Positions 6,517-9,612 of a stretch of 9,612 nt of DNA are shown here, piece by piece; the stretch's first letter is position 1; each line of letters starts with the position of its first letter. Where the stretch lies: NCBI GenBank assembly GCA_035637655.1, contig DASPWT010000171.1, positions 1 through 9,612 on the forward strand, in the 5' to 3' direction. The notes beneath the pieces are model-generated. The model was not told the origin of the DNA. It worked only from the letters and a program-made list of their open reading frames with translations, and made no database searches. A program made the translations under genes and the position numbers. The stretch comes from VBDM01 sp035637655 (GTDB lineage Bacteria; Pseudomonadota; Gammaproteobacteria; Burkholderiales; SG8-39).

Positions 6517-7662
6517 ATGACGCAGAGCGCCAAGCCGCCTTTCCGCGCCGACCAGGTCGGGAGCCTGCTGCGCGTGCCGGAGCTGCTCGCGGCTCACGAA
6601 AAGTTCCTGCAGGGACAGGTCGGCGCGGCGGCGCTTCGCGGGCTGCAGGACCGCTGCATCCGCGACATCATCCGGTTTCAGGAATCCGTGGGGCTTCACG
6701 CGATCACCGACGGCGAGTACCGGCGCAGCTCGTTTCACGCCGATTTCATAGAGAAGCTCGGCGGGGCGAGGGCCGCCGGGCGGCTGGCCGTCGAGGGTAC
6801 AGTGAGCGGCCTGGACGAGATGCGAACCGTGACCGGCAAGCCCTTTGCGCCGCGCGCTTTTACGATCGTCGGCAAGCTGCGCCACGCGCAGCCGATCGAG
6901 GTCGAAAACTTCAGCTTCGTGAAAGCGAACACCGAGCGCACCGCCAAGCAGACGATTCCGTCGCCCACCATGCTGCTGCGCGGCGGCCGCGCGGCAGTGA
7001 GCTACGAGGCGTACCCGGACCTTGAGGAGTTCCACGCCGACATCGCCGAGGTCTACCGCGAAGAGCTCAGGCAGCTCGGCGAGGCCGGTTGCCACTATGT
7101 GCAGCTCGACGACACGAACTTCGCCTTTCTCTGCGACCCGAAACTCGCCGATACCTTCCGCCGCGACGGATACGAGCCGGATGAAATGCCCGAGCGCTTC
7201 GCGAATCTGATCAATTCGGCCATCGCGGAACGCCCCGCCGGGATGGTGGCCGCGATCCATCTGTGCCGCGGCAATTCAATGGGCCAATGGGCGGCCCGGG
7301 GCGGCTACGAGCCGGTCGCCGAGGTCCTCTTCAACAAGGTCGACGTGGACGCATACTTCCTGGAATACGACGACGAGCGCTCAGGCGGCTTCGAGCCGCT
7401 GCGTTTTTTCCCGGGCCGCTCGCCCAAGAGAATCGTGCTCGGACTGGTGAGCACCAAAGTGCCGGCGCTCGAATCGAAAGACGTGCTCAAGCGCCGCATC
7501 GACGCGGCGGCGAGATACGTGCCGCTGGAAAATCTGTGCCTCAGCCCGCAGTGCGGCTTCGCGAGCACATTCCGCGGGAACCCGATCTCGGAGGAAGTGC
7601 AGCGGCTCAAACTGGAGCGAGTGGTCGAAGTGGCAACCGAGGTGTGGGGTGGCGCCCGGTGA
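6517..7662 (+). CDS. MetE-core (cobalamin-independent methionine synthase-like) zinc methyl/alkyltransferase
   Basis: A 381-residue, single-barrel protein matching the C-terminal catalytic half of MetE (about 750 residues in full enzymes). FRADQVGSLLR (9-19) and ITDGEYRRSSFHADF fit this family. The zinc site is intact: His248 and Cys250 in IHLCRGNS, Glu283 in FLEYDDER and Cys346 in SPQCGF, corresponding to His, Cys, Glu and Cys of MetE. QLDDTNFAFLCD is the conserved strand near the active site. Without the N-terminal half, folate-polyglutamate use as in true MetE is uncertain. Relatives of this length include Bacillus YxjG/YxjH-type proteins, archaeal core MetE and epoxyalkane:coenzyme M transferase, so the acceptor could be homocysteine or another thiol. 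The start at 6517 has no clear Shine-Dalgarno and lies 16 bases after the dioxygenase stop, consistent with coupling. Pairing with a ring-cleavage enzyme suggests a role in methyl-group handling, by inference only. Confidence 0.87.
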   Translation: MTQSAKPPFRADQVGSLLRVPELLAAHEKFLQGQVGAAALRGLQDRCIRDIIRFQESVGLHAITDGEYRRSSFHADFIEKLGGARAAGRLAVEGTVSGLDEMRTVTGKPFAPRAFTIVGKLRHAQPIEVENFSFVKANTERTAKQTIPSPTMLLRGGRAAVSYEAYPDLEEFHADIAEVYREELRQLGEAGCHYVQLDDTNFAFLCDPKLADTFRRDGYEPDEMPERFANLINSAIAERPAGMVAAIHLCRGNSMGQWAARGGYEPVAEVLFNKVDVDAYFLEYDDERSGGFEPLRFFPGRSPKRIVLGLVSTKVPALESKDVLKRRIDAAARYVPLENLCLSPQCGFASTFRGNPISEEVQRLKLERVVEVATEVWGGAR

Positions 7663-7678
7663 AAGATTTTAAAGATTC

Positions 7679-7707
7679 TTTACCCGGGGCCTCGCCCGTA
7701 GTAAATT
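7679..7707 (+). promoter_or_regulatory. Candidate sigma-70 promoter of the diguanylate cyclase
   Basis: TTTACC (7679-7684) and TAAATT (7702-7707), each matching four of six consensus bases, are separated by exactly 17 bases in the only AT-rich pocket between the MetE-like gene and the cyclase. Initiation near 7714 would leave a leader of about 30 bases containing GGAGG (7720-7724). It suggests the cyclase is transcribed apart from the catabolic genes upstream. Confidence 0.4.
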
Positions 7708-7744
7708 TACATTCCCCGCGGAGGTCACAGGATTCGAATCTCAA

Positions 7745-8794
7745 ATGACGGTCGAACGCCAAGACCCCGCGGTCCGGCGGCGTCTTTCTTCTTCAGGCGC
7801 GGAGGAGAGCGCGCGTCTTTCGGCCCTGCGCAGCTATTGCGTGCTCGAGACCGGGCGCGAGGCCCGCTTCGACGATCTTACCTGCCTCGCGTCGACCATC
7901 TGCGAAACGCCGGTATCGCTGGTGAGCCTGGTGGATACGAACCGGCTGTTCCTCAAATCGGCGCACGGTATCGACCTCCGCGAGATACCCTACCCGGATT
8001 TCTTCTGCGGCCATGCCATTCGCCAGCGCGACCTCTTCGTCGTCCCCGACGCAAACGAGGATCCGCGCTTTGCAAAGCACCCGCTGGTGGTCGATTCACC
8101 GCGCGTGCGCTTCTACGCCGGAGCGCCCCTGGTCACGCCGCAGGATTACAGGCTGGGGACGCTGTGCGTGATCGATTTCGTTCCCCGGGAGTTGCAGCCG
8201 AAGCAGCTCGAGATGCTGCGCATCCTGGGGCGGCAGGTGATGTGCCAGCTGGACCTGAATTTGCAGGCGATGCGCGACCCGCTCACCGGCCTGTACAATC
8301 GCCGCCAGCTCGAGGAAGGCCTGCACCGCGAAGTCCTGCGCGCGCGTCGCCTCGGAGGAAACGTCGGCGTCATGGCGATCGACGTGGATCATTTCAAGCG
8401 GGTCAACGACACGCTGGGGCACGAAGTCGGCGACCTCGCCTTGAGGGGGATCGCGGATGAATTGGCTTCCTGCGTGCGCGAGGAAGACATCGCCTGCCGG
8501 GCCGGCGGGGAGGAGTTCGTCATCATCCTTCCCGGGACGGGAAAGACGGCGCTGCGCTCGCGTGCGGAAGCCGTGCGCCGGACCATCGAGCAGGCGCAGA
8601 TCCTCGCGGGGGAGGGAACGCTCAAGCTGACGGTCTCGATAGGGCTTGCGAGCTTTCCCGCCTATGGCGATTCGGGACAGGCCGTGTTGCGAGCCGCGGA
8701 CGTGGCGCTCTACAAGGCCAAGGCGGCGGGGCGAAACCGGGTCACCATGTGCACGCCTGGCGTCGCGCGTAGTTTCCCAGCCCAGGTCGCTTGA
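7745..8794 (+). CDS. GAF-GGDEF diguanylate cyclase
   Basis: A 349-residue cytoplasmic protein making cyclic di-GMP from two GTP. Residues about 24-172 form a GAF sensor domain of the kind that starts RLSALRSYCVLET and continues with PVSLVSLVDTNRLFLKS, a FFCGHAI segment and FYAGAPLVTP...LGTLCVIDF. The GGDEF domain begins at DPLTGLYNRR (178-187), has the metal-binding Asp213 in AIDVDHFKRVND, and the active-site signature GGEEF (254-258), so it should be catalytically competent. RxxD (Arg245 to Asp248) upstream is an intact allosteric inhibition site, implying product feedback. Ala253 replaces the common Tyr/Phe just before GGEEF, a small departure. There are no membrane segments, phosphodiesterase domain or receiver domain. 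The GAF ligand is unknown. The start at 7745 has AGGA about 11 bases ahead, with GGAGG further up; the N-terminal 20 residues look disordered, so a later start cannot be excluded. Confidence 0.93.
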   Translation: MTVERQDPAVRRRLSSSGAEESARLSALRSYCVLETGREARFDDLTCLASTICETPVSLVSLVDTNRLFLKSAHGIDLREIPYPDFFCGHAIRQRDLFVVPDANEDPRFAKHPLVVDSPRVRFYAGAPLVTPQDYRLGTLCVIDFVPRELQPKQLEMLRILGRQVMCQLDLNLQAMRDPLTGLYNRRQLEEGLHREVLRARRLGGNVGVMAIDVDHFKRVNDTLGHEVGDLALRGIADELASCVREEDIACRAGGEEFVIILPGTGKTALRSRAEAVRRTIEQAQILAGEGTLKLTVSIGLASFPAYGDSGQAVLRAADVALYKAKAAGRNRVTMCTPGVARSFPAQVA

Positions 8795-8819
8795 CAGTCA
8801 GGTTTTGAATTCCTGAGAT
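8791..8819 (+). promoter_or_regulatory. Candidate promoter with perfect -35 overlapping the cyclase stop codon
   Basis: TTGACA at 8791-8796 is a perfect sigma-70 -35 and contains the TGA stop of the cyclase (8792-8794). At 17 bases spacing lies TGAGAT (8814-8819), a poor -10 that keeps the first T and the last AT. Transcription from about 8826 would give the molybdenum hydroxylase gene a leader of some 60 bases. A weak -10 behind a strong -35 would fit a regulated promoter, but may be coincidence. Confidence 0.35.
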
Positions 8820-8874
8820 CGATCCGTTGCGGGTCAGTGCCCCGCGGCTCTCGGGTGCATTTTTGAATCAGTCC

Positions 8875-8879
8875 GGAGG
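8875..8879 (+). promoter_or_regulatory. Strong ribosome binding site for the molybdenum hydroxylase gene
   Basis: GGAGG lies seven bases before the ATG at 8887, an optimal Shine-Dalgarno. It fixes the start of a coding region that has no stop inside the window. Confidence 0.8.
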
Positions 8880-8886
8880 CAGAGCT

Positions 8887-9612
8887 ATGAGTGCGGGTTT
8901 CAAGGGCCGGCGCGAGGATCTGAGGCTGGTCACGGGGCAGGGCAGATATACGTCCGACTGGAATCTTCCCGGACAGCTCTACGCCTCGTTCCTGCGCTCC
9001 GACCGGGCGCATGCGGAAATCGTCTCGGTCGACACCGCGGCTGCGCAGGCGTCGGCCGGCGTGGTCGCAGTGTTCACGGGCGCCGATACGGCGAAAGCCG
9101 GCTTCAAATCCACGCCGCAGCTCGCGCGTTACCCGGGCCGCGGCGGCGCGACGATCAAGGTTCCGCACCGCGACGGACTCGCCAACGGGCGCGTGCGCTT
9201 CGTCGGCCAGGAGGTCGCGTTCGTGGTGGCGAAGACGGCGCTCGCTGCGCAGGATGCCGCAGAGAAAATCGAGGTCGCTTACCGCGATCTCCCGGTGGCG
9301 ATCGACGCGGAGGCCGCGCTTGCAGCGGGCGCCGAGCAGCTCTACCCGGAGATCCCCGGCAACCTCTGTTTCGACTACGAGTACGGCGATGAGGCGAAGA
9401 CCCACGCGGCCTTTTCACGGGCCGCTCATGTCACGCGCATCGTTCTGGACAGCCAGCGCATGGTTGGAAACCCGATGGAGCCCAAGGCCTGTCTTGCCGC
9501 ATACGACGCGCAAGCCGACAAGTACGATCTGTATGTGAGCTCGCAGGGCCTTTCGCTCATGCGCGGAAGCGCGAGCGGCATCACCGGCATTCCCGCGGAG
9601 AGAATCATGGTC
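8887..9612 (+). CDS. Xanthine dehydrogenase/CO dehydrogenase-type molybdopterin large subunit, N-terminal part
   Basis: The first 242 codons of a large gene, open to the right edge; full-length relatives have about 750-800 residues. It matches the large (CoxL/XdhB-like) subunit of the xanthine oxidase family. The start, GRREDLRLVTGQGRY, corresponds to the conserved 'R-x-E-D-x-x-L-x-T-G-x-G-x-Y' opening. The a/b hammerhead domain follows (about 18-130), with LYASFLRSDRAHAEIVSVD, GVVAVFTGAD, and VRFVGQEVAFVVAKT...AAEKIEVAYRDLP. The molybdopterin-binding domain begins after about 155, with NPMEPKACLAAYD and LYVSSQGLSLMRG. The residues separating CO dehydrogenase from other hydroxylases lie beyond the window, so I assign only the family: hydroxylation of a heteroaromatic, aldehyde or related substrate, with electrons passed to FAD and FeS subunits. 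No medium (FAD) or small (2Fe-2S) subunit gene precedes it; they may follow downstream. Acts in the cytoplasm. Confidence 0.9.
   Translation, partial: MSAGFKGRREDLRLVTGQGRYTSDWNLPGQLYASFLRSDRAHAEIVSVDTAAAQASAGVVAVFTGADTAKAGFKSTPQLARYPGRGGATIKVPHRDGLANGRVRFVGQEVAFVVAKTALAAQDAAEKIEVAYRDLPVAIDAEAALAAGAEQLYPEIPGNLCFDYEYGDEAKTHAAFSRAAHVTRIVLDSQRMVGNPMEPKACLAAYDAQADKYDLYVSSQGLSLMRGSASGITGIPAERIMV

Noticed and set aside
7729..7742. GGATTCGAATC, resembling a tRNA T-arm (possible tRNA 3' end or integration site)
   Set aside because: The bases flanking the TTCGAAT do not pair into a 5-bp T stem, no acceptor, anticodon or D arm lies upstream, and there is no CCA end. It is a 10-bp palindrome (GATTCGAATC) just before the cyclase start, probably chance.
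8829..8864. GCGGG/CCCGC hairpin followed by ATTTTT, considered as a terminator after the cyclase
   Set aside because: The stem is only five pairs with a seven-base loop, and the T run begins about 14 bases after it. That is too loose for an intrinsic terminator.
8710..9405. A minus-strand frame of 231 codons across the cyclase end and the hydroxylase start
   Set aside because: The plus strand over 8887-9612 carries an uninterrupted, clearly recognisable molybdenum hydroxylase sequence with a strong ribosome site. The antisense frame shows no motif.

Overview
The window is high-GC, gene-dense bacterial chromosome with no mobile element, CRISPR array, rRNA or tRNA that I can support. The gene content (a Bug/TctC-type solute-binding protein with no permease beside it, a LigB-type extradiol dioxygenase, a CoxL-type molybdenum hydroxylase, a GAF-GGDEF diguanylate cyclase) and the codon use suggest a Betaproteobacterium of the Burkholderiales kind, probably a metabolically versatile soil or sediment organism. 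That placement is inferred from family content; no marker gene is present.

Layout. (1) 1-188: the 3' end of an unrecognised + strand gene. (2) 205-780: a minus-strand small outer-membrane beta-barrel protein ending in a strong intrinsic terminator. (3) 919-3051: a + strand lipoprotein combining a carboxypeptidase-regulatory-like domain, a c-type heme motif and a Vgb-like beta-propeller. (4) 3059-3265: a minus-strand mini-lipoprotein with a coiled coil, convergent with the previous gene. (5) 5345 down to 3325: a minus-strand two-gene unit, a Bug substrate-binding protein followed with a 4-bp overlap by an NAD-type isocitrate/tartrate/isopropylmalate dehydrogenase homologue. (6) 5393-7662: a divergent + strand unit with a possible 32-aa leader ORF, a LigB-type ring-cleavage dioxygenase and a MetE catalytic-core protein with an intact zinc site. 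(7) 7745-8794: a GAF-GGDEF diguanylate cyclase with its own likely promoter. (8) 8887-9612: the first 242 codons of a xanthine dehydrogenase/CO dehydrogenase large-subunit homologue that runs off the window.

How the genes may work together. Regions 5, 6 and 8 read as a catabolic neighbourhood: periplasmic capture of an organic acid, oxidative decarboxylation of a 2-hydroxy di- or tricarboxylate, extradiol cleavage of a dihydroxylated aromatic, a methyl- or alkyl-transfer step, and a molybdenum hydroxylase. Joining them into one pathway is my inference. The sequence directly supports only the family assignments and the close spacing within the minus-strand pair and within the dioxygenase/MetE-like pair.

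I found no defence system, toxin-antitoxin pair or other clearly new system. The least ordinary items are the heme-tagged propeller lipoprotein, the dioxygenase/MetE-core pairing, and the short ORF whose stop lies one base before the dioxygenase start. All stretches without a gene are shorter than 150 bases.
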